Assembly (NCBI GenBank): GCA_002339125.1 | Contig: DDJQ01000133.1 | Location: 1 to 18,846, forward strand | From: Alteromonadaceae bacterium UBA2620 | GTDB taxonomy: Bacteria > Pseudomonadota > Gammaproteobacteria > Enterobacterales > Alteromonadaceae | Length of the DNA: 18,846 bases | Direction: 5' to 3' | Shown: one piece after another, positions 7,542 through 15,816 of the stretch | Layout: each line of letters starts with the position of its first letter | Numbering within the stretch: position 1 is the stretch's first letter | Translations under genes and position numbers: made by a program | Notes under the pieces: generated by a model | Told to the model about the DNA's origin: nothing | The model's database searches: none | Seen by the model: only the letters and a program-made list of their open reading frames with translations

Positions 7542-8217
7542 TGTCTAATTTCTCCAGCGCGTTCCGTGCGGCTTGTTGTTCGGCTTTCCGCCGACTGGTC
7601 CCTGTCCCTTTCATAGGCTTGCCCAGCGACTCTATCTGACAATGCACCACGAAAGTCTGGTCATGATCCTTGCCACTGATATCCACCACTTCATAAACCG
7701 GTAGCGGCAGCTTACGGGACTGTAAAAACTCCTGCAAACGGGTTTTAGCGTCTTTAGGGTGTTCGTTTGGATCGAGCTTATCAATACGACTTTGCCACAA
7801 GCGTAAAATAACTTCTGTTGTGGCCTCCAGGCCAGCTTCAAGATAGATGGCTCCGAGGATGGCTTCCATGGCATCGGCAATAATTGAACTGCGTCGATGA
7901 CCGCCACTTTTAAGTTCGCCCGGCCCCAGCTTTAATAATTCGCCAACGTCGGCCTCACGGCCAAGTTCAGCCAGCGTATCGCCTTTCACCAGCGTCGAAC
8001 GCATACGGGTTAATTTGCCCTCAGGCACGGTTGGAAAGCGCTTAAACAGCGCCTGAGCCACTACCATACCCAGTACGGCATCGCCCAGAAACTCCAGGCG
8101 TTCATTGTGCTGCTTGGCGGCGCTGCGGTGAGTCAACGCCTGCTGGAGTAACTCAACATTACTAAACTGGTAGCCCAGACGCTGTGATAATCTGGCATAG
8201 CGATCGATTCCGATCAT
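7534..8217 (-). CDS. rnc: Ribonuclease III
   Basis: RNase III cuts double-stranded RNA, processing the 30S rRNA precursor and many mRNAs. The 227-residue protein (E. coli 226) carries the catalytic signature NERLEFLGDAV at 38-48, with E42 and D46 as metal ligands, and the second pair D115 and E118 in the block ADAMEAILGAIY. The C-terminal part (about 155-225) is a double-stranded RNA-binding domain ending in GTSRRKAEQQAARNAL. The start overlaps the lepB stop as TAATG and the end overlaps era by eight bases, so all three are in one operon. In E. coli RNase III trims its own transcript upstream of rnc; nothing equivalent can be seen here, since rnc abuts lepB. Confidence 0.98.
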   Translation of the reverse strand: MIGIDRYARLSQRLGYQFSNVELLQQALTHRSAAKQHNERLEFLGDAVLGMVVAQALFKRFPTVPEGKLTRMRSTLVKGDTLAELGREADVGELLKLGPGELKSGGHRRSSIIADAMEAILGAIYLEAGLEATTEVILRLWQSRIDKLDPNEHPKDAKTRLQEFLQSRKLPLPVYEVVDISGKDHDQTFVVHCQIESLGKPMKGTGTSRRKAEQQAARNALEKLDND

Positions 8218-9119
8218 TATTGAATGCCACCTACCCGGCTAAAGCGAACGCCTGATGGTACCCATGAAGGTAACCAACTGTCAGGCGCACGATCAAATTC
8301 AAAGCTGATCCAGATAGCGACAGCTTTACCTACCAGGTTTTCATCCGGCACAAAGCCCCAGTAACGGCTGTCGCGGCTGTTATCGCGGTTGTCGCCGAGC
8401 ACGAAGTACTGATTCTCCGGCACGATCCACTCATTCATTTTGGTACCCGGCTGGGTATAGAAATTGGAAGGATGCGCTTCTGAAACAGGATGTTGCAGAA
8501 TTTCGTGTTCCACGTCACCGAGCGTTTCCCTGATACGTTTCAGCGGGGCGAGGTTTTGAACAAAGTCGCCACTGCTGACAAATTCCTGGGGCATCGCCTT
8601 AAATTCGGCACAATTCTGGCCGCTATCGCAGGCAGGCTTAATGAATATCTGCTTATCGCGATAAATTACCGTATCACCGGGCATGCCCACTACCCGCTTG
8701 ATGTAATCGACTGAAGGCTCTTCCGGATACTTAAATACCACTACATCGCCACGCTCAGGCGCGCCGGTTTCCATAAACTTGTGGCGAAATACCGGGTCTT
8801 TTAAGCCATAGGCATATTTTTCCACCAGAATGAAATCACCTACCAACAGAGTTGGCATCATGGAACCTGATGGGATCTGAAACGGTTCATACAGAAATGA
8901 CCGTAACACCAGTACAAAGGCGATGACCGGGAAAATCTGCTGCGCCGTATCCACGATATATGGCAGTTTTTCCTCAGGCGGTAACGCCGACTCGCCGTTT
9001 CCGGAGAGCGCCACACCGCGGGCCTTTCGTTTCGGCGCAAACGCAAGAGCGTCTATCAACCAAATTAATCCCGACCCCAGGGTCAGCACTACCAACAAGA
9101 GAGAAAAATAATTCGCCAT
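8217..9119 (-). CDS. lepB: Signal peptidase I
   Basis: LepB is the membrane serine protease that removes signal peptides from Sec- and Tat-exported proteins. Two membrane segments lie at about 4-24 and 60-78, which places the catalytic domain in the periplasm. The catalytic serine is S86 in IPSGSMMPTL (84-86 reads SGS) and the general base is K141 in YIKRVVGMPGD. The later box GDNRDNSRDSRYWG is also intact. The protein has 300 residues against 324 in E. coli. Its start overlaps the lepA stop as TAATG, the conserved lepA-lepB coupling. Confidence 0.98.
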   Translation of the reverse strand: MANYFSLLLVVLTLGSGLIWLIDALAFAPKRKARGVALSGNGESALPPEEKLPYIVDTAQQIFPVIAFVLVLRSFLYEPFQIPSGSMMPTLLVGDFILVEKYAYGLKDPVFRHKFMETGAPERGDVVVFKYPEEPSVDYIKRVVGMPGDTVIYRDKQIFIKPACDSGQNCAEFKAMPQEFVSSGDFVQNLAPLKRIRETLGDVEHEILQHPVSEAHPSNFYTQPGTKMNEWIVPENQYFVLGDNRDNSRDSRYWGFVPDENLVGKAVAIWISFEFDRAPDSWLPSWVPSGVRFSRVGGIQ

Positions 9120-10915
9120 TACTTAGATACCTTAAGTACTGCAAGGAATGCGTCCTGTGGAAGTTCCACATTACCCACCTGCTTCATCCGTTTCTTACCT
9201 TCCTTTTGCTTCTGCAGCAGTTTCTTCTTACGGCTTACGTCACCGCCATAACATTTGGCAATAACGTTTTTACGTAACTGTTTCACTGTGCTTCGGGCAA
9301 TAATATGGTTACCAATGGCGGCCTGGATAGCAATATCAAACATCTGACGCGGGATCAGCTCACGCAGTTTTTCCACCAGGTCACGACCCCGGTACTGCGC
9401 ATTGTCACGGTGGGTAATTACTGCCAGCGCATCGACCCGTTCACCGTTAATCAGAATATCCAGACGAACCATGTCTGAGCAGACAAACTTCTTAAAGTTG
9501 TAATCCAGCGAGGCAAACCCGCGGCTGGTCGACTTTAAGCGGTCAAAGAAGTCCAGCACTACCTCTGCCATTGGCAATTCGTAGGTTACCGCAACCTGTT
9601 TGCCGTGATAACTCATGTTGACCTGATTACCGCGCTTTTCAACGCACAGTGTGATTACACTGCCGAGGTATTCCTGTGGTACCAGGATATTAGCTTCTAC
9701 GATGGGCTCACGAATCTCTTCGATATCGTTCACCGCCGGTAACTTTGACGGGTTATCCACCTGCATAACAGTGCCATCTGTTTGCAGCACTTCGTAGTTT
9801 ACGGTTGGCGCCGTGGTGATGAGGTCGAGGTCGTATTCACGCTCCAGACGTTCCTGGATAATTTCCATATGCAGCATGCCAAGGAAACCAACGCGGAAAC
9901 CGAAACCCAGGGCTGCAGAACTTTCTGGTTCGTAAAACAGTGAGGCATCGTTAAGGCTCAATTTAGCCAGCGCATCACGAAAATCTTCGTAGTCGTCAGA
10001 GCTCACCGGGAACAAGCCGGCATAAACCTGCGGCTTAACCTTTTTAAAGCCCGGTAACATCTTCTCGGCAGGCGCCTTGGCGGTGGTAATGGTATCGCCC
10101 ACCGGCGCACCATGAATTTCTTTAATTCCGGCAATAATAAACCCTACCTCACCGGCTCGCAGCACTTTACGTTCCAGCGGCTTAGGAGTAAATACACCAA
10201 TTTTGTCAGCCTGATGCACCTGCCCGTTTGACATGATCTGAATCTTGTCTTTAACGTGCAGCTCACCTTCAACGATGCGCACCAGTGACACAACCCCCTG
10301 GTAATTATCAAACCAGGAGTCAACGATCAGCGCTTTCAGCGGTGCATCAATAGCGCCTTCCGGCGGCGGGATCTGCTTAACAATAACTTCCAGCACATCT
10401 TCAATCCCGATACCGGTTTTTGCTGAGCAACGCACGGCTTCCACGGCATCGATGCCAATGATGTCTTCAATTTCTTCGGCTACCCGCTCCGGCTCAGCCT
10501 GCGGTAAGTCGATTTTATTCAGGATCGGCACCACTTCCATGTCCATATCGATAGCGGTATAGCAGTTGGCTACGGTCTGGGCTTCAACGCCCTGTCCGGC
10601 ATCAACCACCAGCAGCGCCCCTTCACAGGCCGCCAGTGAGCGCGAAACCTCGTAGCTAAAATCTACGTGTCCAGGCGTATCGATGAAATTAAGCTGGTAA
10701 GTTTCACCATCACGGGCTTTATAATCGAGCGTTACGCTCTGCGCTTTAATGGTAATTCCCCGCTCTCTTTCCAGATCCATGGAGTCCAGAACCTGTGCTG
10801 CCATTTCACGTTCGGTTAATCCACCACAATGTTGGATCAAACGGTCTGATAATGTCGACTTACCATGATCAATGTGCGCAATAATAGAGAAGTTGCGAAT
10901 GTGCTTATGCTGCAT
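9119..10915 (-). CDS. lepA: Elongation factor 4 (LepA), ribosome-associated GTPase
   Basis: LepA is a translational GTPase paralogous to EF-G, implicated in 30S biogenesis and in rescue of stalled or mistranslocated ribosomes. The 598-residue protein has the standard length. The G1 loop AHIDHGKS lies at 13-20 and is followed by the effector-region RGIT and by DTPGHVDFSYEVSRSL with the catalytic histidine. The NKIDLPQAEPERV block (G4) and the LepA-specific C-terminal region rich in lysine (SRKKKLLQKQKEGKKRMKQVG) are present. It opens a lepA-lepB-rnc-era run. The 179 bases between it and rseC hold no convincing promoter, so it may be read through from rpoE-rseABC. Confidence 0.98.
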   Translation of the reverse strand: MQHKHIRNFSIIAHIDHGKSTLSDRLIQHCGGLTEREMAAQVLDSMDLERERGITIKAQSVTLDYKARDGETYQLNFIDTPGHVDFSYEVSRSLAACEGALLVVDAGQGVEAQTVANCYTAIDMDMEVVPILNKIDLPQAEPERVAEEIEDIIGIDAVEAVRCSAKTGIGIEDVLEVIVKQIPPPEGAIDAPLKALIVDSWFDNYQGVVSLVRIVEGELHVKDKIQIMSNGQVHQADKIGVFTPKPLERKVLRAGEVGFIIAGIKEIHGAPVGDTITTAKAPAEKMLPGFKKVKPQVYAGLFPVSSDDYEDFRDALAKLSLNDASLFYEPESSAALGFGFRVGFLGMLHMEIIQERLEREYDLDLITTAPTVNYEVLQTDGTVMQVDNPSKLPAVNDIEEIREPIVEANILVPQEYLGSVITLCVEKRGNQVNMSYHGKQVAVTYELPMAEVVLDFFDRLKSTSRGFASLDYNFKKFVCSDMVRLDILINGERVDALAVITHRDNAQYRGRDLVEKLRELIPRQMFDIAIQAAIGNHIIARSTVKQLRKNVIAKCYGGDVSRKKKLLQKQKEGKKRMKQVGNVELPQDAFLAVLKVSK

Positions 10916-10944
10916 AATGCTTGGAAATTACCTGCAAATTGTTA

Positions 10945-10956
10945 CGTTTAAACGTC
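10945..10956. repeat. Perfect 12-bp palindrome upstream of lepA
   Basis: ACGTTTAAACGT is a perfect palindrome 30 bases upstream of the lepA start. A longer-range inverted pair, GTCTGGC at 10954-10960 and GCCAGAC at 10991-10997, partly overlaps it. It could be an operator or an RNA hairpin in the lepA leader, or simply chance. No known regulator site is recognised. Confidence 0.25.
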
Positions 10957-11083
10957 TGGCGGGTGATAAACGATTACAATGACGTGTTCAGCCAGACACC
11001 TTCAAGGGTGCGGATTTTACCTACTTATTGCGCTAAAAGCGAATATCACAGCAACAAATCGTCGCCGCTACCGGCAAACCACA

Positions 11084-11096
11084 AGCCGCCCCGGCT
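11084..11096. repeat. Short perfect hairpin at the rseC stop codon
   Basis: The 13 bases AGCCG-CCC-CGGCT form a 5-bp G+C-rich stem with a 3-base loop and overlap the rseC stop codon. No T-tract follows on the minus strand, so this is not a standard intrinsic terminator. It may slow or attenuate transcription between rseC and lepA. Confidence 0.2.
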
Positions 11097-11544
11097 AAAC
11101 CGCCTGTGCTTTGTCGTTGACCCGACTGACAATAACTGGCTCAAAGCGGGCATTTCTGGCCCGGGCCAGATACCGTGCGACCAGTTTTACGCTGCCGGCT
11201 GATAACAAAATAGCTGCGCCGAATACCGCCAGTTCATGCCAGTTTGTTAGTTGATTTAAGCCAATCACGCCACCAATCAGGGTAACCAGGGGCACGATAT
11301 AAACCAGCCATGAAGCCAGCAAGACCTTTTGTTCAGGGATGCCGATCACCACCAGATCGCCTGGCTTAACCGGCAATGGACTGCGCATAGTCAGAGTTTG
11401 CTGGCGTGGTGTAAACGCTTTGGCTACTGCGCTGGTGCCGCAATCGTCACTTACCTGACACTGACTGCAGCCGGTCTTCACCGACGCGCTGACCGTAATT
11501 AAGTCGTCTTCAACACCAATAACCGTCGCTGTCTCGATAATCAC
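11095..11544 (-). CDS. rseC: SoxR-reducing system protein RseC
   Basis: RseC is a small inner-membrane protein encoded with rpoE. It positively modulates sigma-E and, together with Rsx proteins, helps to reduce SoxR in E. coli. The start is taken as GTG at 11544, giving 149 residues that begin VIIETATVIG like the E. coli MIKEWATVV. A GGAGA ribosome binding site stands six bases before it, inside the end of rseB. The open frame extends upstream to 11634 within rseB, but this part is not conserved. The cysteine cluster C26, C29 and C35 (CSQCQVSDDCG) is characteristic and may hold a metal or Fe-S centre. Two hydrophobic segments (LLASWLVYIVPLVTLIGGVIGL and LAVFGAAILLSAGSV) are the membrane spans. 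The rseB stop is one base before the GTG, so translation is coupled. Confidence 0.93.
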   Translation of the reverse strand: MIIETATVIGVEDDLITVSASVKTGCSQCQVSDDCGTSAVAKAFTPRQQTLTMRSPLPVKPGDLVVIGIPEQKVLLASWLVYIVPLVTLIGGVIGLNQLTNWHELAVFGAAILLSAGSVKLVARYLARARNARFEPVIVSRVNDKAQAV

Positions 11545-11545
11545 T

Positions 11546-12604
11546 TTACTCTCCGGCTGCACCGATGGAATGGGCGATTTCGTAAGCGGTTTGCGGGGGA
11601 ACTTTACCAATAATAGTAATTTGCACCTGGCCATTGGTTAACGACAAAAACGTATTGGTTGAATGGCGCAGCACTACGTCAGAATCAAGAGAATCCTGGG
11701 CAGGTTGCACATAAACCGACACGTCTACCATGCCATCACTAAACAGTTTGTATTCTACCACCTGACCAGTCATGGCCAGTCGCCGGGTTTCGCGTTTGAT
11801 TTCTTCCATTCCCACTGGTAGAAATTTCACTTCCCACTGATGTTGACGGGGTTTTGGGGTCATGGCTACTGCACCAGGTAAAGCTTGTGGGTTGATTCGG
11901 GAAAAATACGGCGACGGCTGCTCACTCACATTAACCGCGGTGACCTGAATTTGCTCCAGCAAAGAACCCTGTAAATCCACCATATCCAGCTTTAATAGCA
12001 TGCCGGTTTCTTCGTCTAGCCACGCCTGATAGTTATAGCGCTTGTTGTCGCGACTAACGATACGTAACTGCTGGGCAGCCCGGCCGGAAACCCGGGTGCG
12101 GCCGATAGTAATAAACTGGTAAGCGTCGGTTAGCGCCGTAGGGTTATACAATAAATCGCTGGGCAACGGTCCACTGATGGCACTGGCGTATATGCTGTAA
12201 GGCTGTACGTCTGGCTCGAACACGCTGACCACATTACCAAGACGGATCATTTCCTGACCCGGCCCGTTTTGCAAATTGAGTTGCTCAGCTTCCAGACCAT
12301 CTTCCAGCACTGCATGACGCCACAGATATGGGGTCATTTCCTGACCAGCTCTGGTCAGCACAAACGATACTTCAAAATTGGAGGTGCGGTTGATTTGGGC
12401 TAAGCGCTCCAGCCACTCTAAACCGCTCAGGTTTTGACGTGGAGCTTCGGCAACAGACAGATTTGGTTCGGTTATCCGTTCAGGCTCGCGTTGCGAGTCT
12501 TCCTGCGCATAAATTACCGCAGGCGCAGCAGAAATTAAGGTAGTTAGAAACAACAAACGCACTGCCCGGGCAGTGCGTTGTTTTACATCGAAGAATGCTT
12601 GCAT
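11546..12604 (-). CDS. rseB: Sigma-E regulatory protein RseB/MucB
   Basis: RseB is a periplasmic protein that binds the periplasmic part of RseA and shields it from DegS. It releases RseA when off-pathway lipopolysaccharide accumulates. The 352-residue protein begins with a Sec signal peptide: basic start, then VRLLFLTTLISAAPAVIYA with likely cleavage before QED. The mature part shows the MucB/RseB pattern, including SGLEWLERLAQINRTSNFEVSFVL and the C-terminal block VSVYVQPAQDS. It is slightly longer than E. coli RseB (318), mostly at the N-terminus. It follows rseA with a six-base gap and is coupled to rseC. There is no strong ribosome binding site before the ATG, which agrees with coupling to rseA. 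Confidence 0.95.
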   Translation of the reverse strand: MQAFFDVKQRTARAVRLLFLTTLISAAPAVIYAQEDSQREPERITEPNLSVAEAPRQNLSGLEWLERLAQINRTSNFEVSFVLTRAGQEMTPYLWRHAVLEDGLEAEQLNLQNGPGQEMIRLGNVVSVFEPDVQPYSIYASAISGPLPSDLLYNPTALTDAYQFITIGRTRVSGRAAQQLRIVSRDNKRYNYQAWLDEETGMLLKLDMVDLQGSLLEQIQVTAVNVSEQPSPYFSRINPQALPGAVAMTPKPRQHQWEVKFLPVGMEEIKRETRRLAMTGQVVEYKLFSDGMVDVSVYVQPAQDSLDSDVVLRHSTNTFLSLTNGQVQITIIGKVPPQTAYEIAHSIGAAGE

Positions 12605-12610
12605 AGTAAT

Positions 12611-13213
12611 TTAAGGCTGATTAGGTTCAGATTCCGCGGCCCGTTGAGATTGCTCTTCTGCCTGCTTCAGTTTCAGTTGCTGCTCATGGTCGGCAAGCAA
12701 AGCATTAATTTGTCGACGCTTCTGTAACAGTGCATCCGAATCGCCAGCGCGATTATTTGGTACTATATTACTTTGTTCAAGGCTTACCGGTGCCATGCCG
12801 GTTTGCGGCATGCCTGGGATCACGGGTGTCTGGAAAGTCGTAAAAGGCTCTTCCGCCGCAGGTTGTTGATTAACCTGTTGTACGCCCAGAATTACCGCGG
12901 CAGCCACTGATGCTGCAACAGCCAGTTGGCCGGACTGACGAAGGAATGGTACTACCTTGTTCACCACTGGTAGCGACTTCCATTTGGACTTCGGCGCCAA
13001 CACTGTTGGTTCCTGGTCAAGCGCGGCTGCAACCTGGGCAGTAATGTCAAATTCCGGCATCACTGAAGCTTCTTTACGTAAACCGCTACGGATGACATGG
13101 TAGCTACGCCATTTTGCCAGTGATTCACTATCGTTTTTAATGCTGTCAACAAACCCGCTGTCATCGAGTTCGCCGTCCATAAAAGCCGATAATTTTTCGT
13201 GTTGCTGCGTCAT
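12611..13213 (-). CDS. rseA: Anti-sigma-E factor RseA
   Basis: RseA is the inner-membrane anti-sigma factor that holds RpoE inactive until DegS, RseP and ClpXP degrade it in sequence. The 200-residue protein has the expected parts in order. The cytoplasmic sigma-binding domain is at 1-90 (EKLSAFMDGELDD, then LAKWRSYHVIRSGLRKE). One membrane segment follows at about 96-113 (LAVAASVAAAVILGVQQV), and the remainder is a periplasmic tail rich in Gln and Glu. E. coli RseA has 216 residues. AGGA lies 11 bases before the ATG. It follows rpoE after 97 bases; no other promoter is clear in that gap. Confidence 0.95.
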   Translation of the reverse strand: MTQQHEKLSAFMDGELDDSGFVDSIKNDSESLAKWRSYHVIRSGLRKEASVMPEFDITAQVAAALDQEPTVLAPKSKWKSLPVVNKVVPFLRQSGQLAVAASVAAAVILGVQQVNQQPAAEEPFTTFQTPVIPGMPQTGMAPVSLEQSNIVPNNRAGDSDALLQKRRQINALLADHEQQLKLKQAEEQSQRAAESEPNQP

Positions 13214-13310
13214 AAAGTACTTTTCCTGGTTACGCCCTGATTACTTTTCATCGTTATAAGGCAACCTTGTCAAAATCTACTGTACCTGATCCTGGCCCTA
13301 AAGCTCAATA

Positions 13311-13889
13311 TCAGGTTTCCAGTAATGGTTGAATAACCTTATCAATAGCTTCCCGTGCTCTGAATATCCTGGAACGCACCGTTCCAACAGGACAGGCCAT
13401 TACATTTGCAATTTCTTCGTAACTCAGCCCCTCAATCTCACGCAGGGTAATTGCCATTCGTAAATCGTCAGGCAATTTTTCCATAGCGCGAAACAAAGTC
13501 GCCTCAAGTTCATCCGACAGCACACTGCGCTCAGGAGATGAATGCTCCTTCAGTGCATCACTGCCATCATAATAGTCCGCTTCTTCAGCATCGACATCAC
13601 TGGCGGGCGGCTTACGCCCGATAGCCACCAAATAATTTTTGGCGCTGTTCACTGCTATACGATATAACCAGGTGTAAAATGCGCTGTCGCCCCTGAAATT
13701 AGGTAACGAACGATACGCTTTAATAAACGCATCCTGCGTGACGTCTGCCACATCACCGGTGTTTTTCACATAGCGCGAAACCAAGTGCATCACTTTATGC
13801 TGATAGCGCGTTACCAGCAGATTAAACGCGTTTTTATCGCCTTGCTGAACACGTTCAACCAACTGTTGATCAGTTATTTGCTCGCTCAT
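13311..13889 (-). CDS. rpoE: Extracytoplasmic-stress sigma factor RpoE (sigma-E)
   Basis: RpoE directs RNA polymerase to envelope-stress genes. The protein is very close to E. coli RpoE (191 residues), for example QHKVMHLVSRYV in region 2, RGDSAFYTWLYRIAVN in region 2.4, and the region 4 helix-turn-helix LSYEEIANVMACPVGTVRSRIFRAREAID. I set the start at the ATG giving MSEQITDQQL, which matches the E. coli N-terminus (MSEQLTDQ). An upstream in-frame ATG at 13898 would add MAR, but the AGGAG before it is only two bases away. From the chosen start AGGAG is eleven bases away, so the choice is not certain. A sigma-E promoter lies upstream, so the operon is probably autoregulated. Confidence 0.97.
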   Translation of the reverse strand: MSEQITDQQLVERVQQGDKNAFNLLVTRYQHKVMHLVSRYVKNTGDVADVTQDAFIKAYRSLPNFRGDSAFYTWLYRIAVNSAKNYLVAIGRKPPASDVDAEEADYYDGSDALKEHSSPERSVLSDELEATLFRAMEKLPDDLRMAITLREIEGLSYEEIANVMACPVGTVRSRIFRAREAIDKVIQPLLET

Positions 13890-13942
13890 TCGAGCCATTT
13901 CTCCTACCGACTAATTCCCAAATAGCTCATGCAAGCAATTGA

Positions 13943-13971
13943 GTAGACTTCGCGTATTTTAAAAAGTTCGC
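13943..13971 (-). promoter_or_regulatory. Sigma-E dependent promoter of rpoE-rseABC
   Basis: On the minus strand GCGAACTT (13971-13964) is followed by exactly 16 bases and TCTAC (13947-13943). The sigma-E consensus is GGAACTT-N16-TCTGA, and the known E. coli rpoE P2 is GGAACTT with TCTAA. The match, spacing and position upstream of rpoE make autoregulation very likely. The leader to the start codon would be about 45-50 bases, too short for an rseD-like upstream gene as found in enterobacteria. Confidence 0.8.
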
Positions 13972-14052
13972 AAAGAATGTGATCTTTTTTTCATTTCTCA
14001 AGCTAAACACCCTAAATATCGGTAAAATAGTTGCCATAAAGGCGTTTAGTCT

Positions 14053-14081
14053 TTTACGTTTGCGCCGAGTTTTATTAGACT
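14053..14081 (+). promoter_or_regulatory. Putative sigma-70 promoter of nadB
   Basis: TTTACG (14053-14058), a 17-base spacer and TAGACT (14076-14081) lie 34 bases upstream of the nadB ATG. Each box matches about 4/6 of the consensus. The intergenic region is shared with the divergent sigma-E promoter, with about 80 bases between them. Confidence 0.35.
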
Positions 14082-14115
14082 TGCCGAAAATCACGCATTG
14101 TGACCCTTACATTAC

Positions 14116-15798
14116 ATGAATTCAAATGCTTCTTCATCTGTAACACCGGAGCAACCTGCTGACGCTAACGTTGAGCACAGTTGTGATGTTTTAATTATCG
14201 GTTCTGGCGCGGCGGGCATGAGCCTGGCCTTATCACTGGCCAATTATTGTCGCATTATCCTGCTCAGTAAAAGTGACTGTAACGAAGGCTCCACCCGTTA
14301 CGCTCAGGGCGGTATTGCGGCAGTATTTGACGAACGCGACTCCATTGAGTCCCATGTACAGGATACTCTGGAAGCCGGCGCCTATCTTTGCGATGAAGAC
14401 GTTGTGCGGTTTACTGCGCAAAATGCCAAGAGTGCCATGGAATGGTTAATCGAACATGGCGTCCCCTTTGATCAGGAGCAGGCCGATAACGGCGAAAACC
14501 GCTATCACCTCACCCGCGAGGGCGGGCATAGCTTCCGCCGCATCCTGCATGCCGCCGATGCCACCGGCGAAGCGCTGCAAATCACGCTTAACGAAGCGGT
14601 ATCCCAGCATCCCAATATTCATATTTTTGAGCGTTACAATGCCATCGATATGATAAAAAGCCAGGACAATCCTAACCGCTGCAAAGGCGTATATGTATGG
14701 AACCGCAAACGGGAACAGGTCGAGGTGATCCGCAGCCGCTTTATCACCCTGGCCACCGGTGGTGCCAGTAAGGTTTACCAGTACACCTCGAATCCGGATA
14801 TTGCCAGCGGTGATGGTATTGCCATGGCGTGGCGGGCGGGTTGCCGGGTCGCTAATATGGAATTTAACCAGTTCCACCCTACCTGCTTATTCCACCCGCA
14901 GGCGCGTAACTTCCTGATTACCGAAGCACTGCGTGGCGAAGGCGCCCGTCTGGTTCACGCCGATGGCACGCCGTTTATGGAAAAATTCGACGAGCGCAAA
15001 GACCTCGCTCCGCGGGATATTGTTGCCCGGGCTATCGACTATGAAATGAAACGACTGGGCGCTGACTGTATGTATCTGGACATTAGTCATAAACCCGCCG
15101 ACTTCATTGTGAAGCACTTTCCGAATATATATCGTAAATGCCGCTCGCTGGGCATAGATATTACCCGCGAGGCCATTCCGGTAGTTCCGGCGGCGCATTA
15201 TAGTTGTGGCGGCGTGATGACCGATTTAAATGCGCGTACCGATCTGGACAATGTCTATGCGATTGGCGAAGTCGCTTACACCGGCTTACACGGAGCCAAC
15301 CGGATGGCGTCTAACTCGCTGCTGGAGTGCATTGTTTTTGCCCGCTCAGCGGCTGAACATATTCTTTCCCGACTGGATGAAACGCCGGCTGAAGAGCCAA
15401 TCCTGCCATGGGATGAAAGTAAGGTCAGCGACTCTGACGAAGAGGTTATTATTCAGCATAACTGGCATGAGCTACGCCTGTTTATGTGGGATTACGTTGG
15501 CATCGTGCGCACTACCAAACGGCTGGAGCGAGCAATTCGCCGGATTAAATTGCTGGAACAGGAAATCAGTGATTACTACTCGAATTTCCGGGTCAGCAAT
15601 AACTTGCTGGAGCTACGTAATCTGGTAACGGTGGCTGAGCTGATAGTGCGCTGTGCCATGCAACGTCAAGAAAGTCGCGGGCTGCATTACAACCAGGATT
15701 ATCCTGAACGGGCAGAGAATGCAACGCCATCCATTTTAACGCCCATGCCGTCTAATACCTCACCGCAACCGGGTGATTTAACCAGTTTCGAGCACTAA
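14116..15798 (+). CDS. nadB: L-aspartate oxidase
   Basis: NadB is the FAD enzyme that oxidises L-aspartate to iminoaspartate, the first step of de novo NAD synthesis with NadA. The FAD-binding GSGAAG is at 29-34, followed by RYAQGGIAAV and by HLTREGGHSFRRILHAADATG, where the substrate and flavin bind. The later block AAHYSCGGVMTD and GLHGANRMASNSLLE are typical of the SdhA/FrdA/NadB family, and the C-terminal helical domain is intact. The length is 560 against 540 in E. coli, the extra being a Pro/Ser/Thr-rich tail (about 530-560). It is divergent from rpoE, as in E. coli. No clear ribosome binding site is seen. NadA is not in this window. Confidence 0.97.
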   Translation: MNSNASSSVTPEQPADANVEHSCDVLIIGSGAAGMSLALSLANYCRIILLSKSDCNEGSTRYAQGGIAAVFDERDSIESHVQDTLEAGAYLCDEDVVRFTAQNAKSAMEWLIEHGVPFDQEQADNGENRYHLTREGGHSFRRILHAADATGEALQITLNEAVSQHPNIHIFERYNAIDMIKSQDNPNRCKGVYVWNRKREQVEVIRSRFITLATGGASKVYQYTSNPDIASGDGIAMAWRAGCRVANMEFNQFHPTCLFHPQARNFLITEALRGEGARLVHADGTPFMEKFDERKDLAPRDIVARAIDYEMKRLGADCMYLDISHKPADFIVKHFPNIYRKCRSLGIDITREAIPVVPAAHYSCGGVMTDLNARTDLDNVYAIGEVAYTGLHGANRMASNSLLECIVFARSAAEHILSRLDETPAEEPILPWDESKVSDSDEEVIIQHNWHELRLFMWDYVGIVRTTKRLERAIRRIKLLEQEISDYYSNFRVSNNLLELRNLVTVAELIVRCAMQRQESRGLHYNQDYPERAENATPSILTPMPSNTSPQPGDLTSFEH

Positions 15799-15816
15799 AC
15801 GCAGTCGGTGGCGTTA

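Noticed and set aside
11545..11634. Longer RseC starting at 11634
   Set aside because: The extra 30 residues lie wholly inside rseB in another frame. The GTG at 11544 has a good ribosome binding site and matches the family N-terminus.
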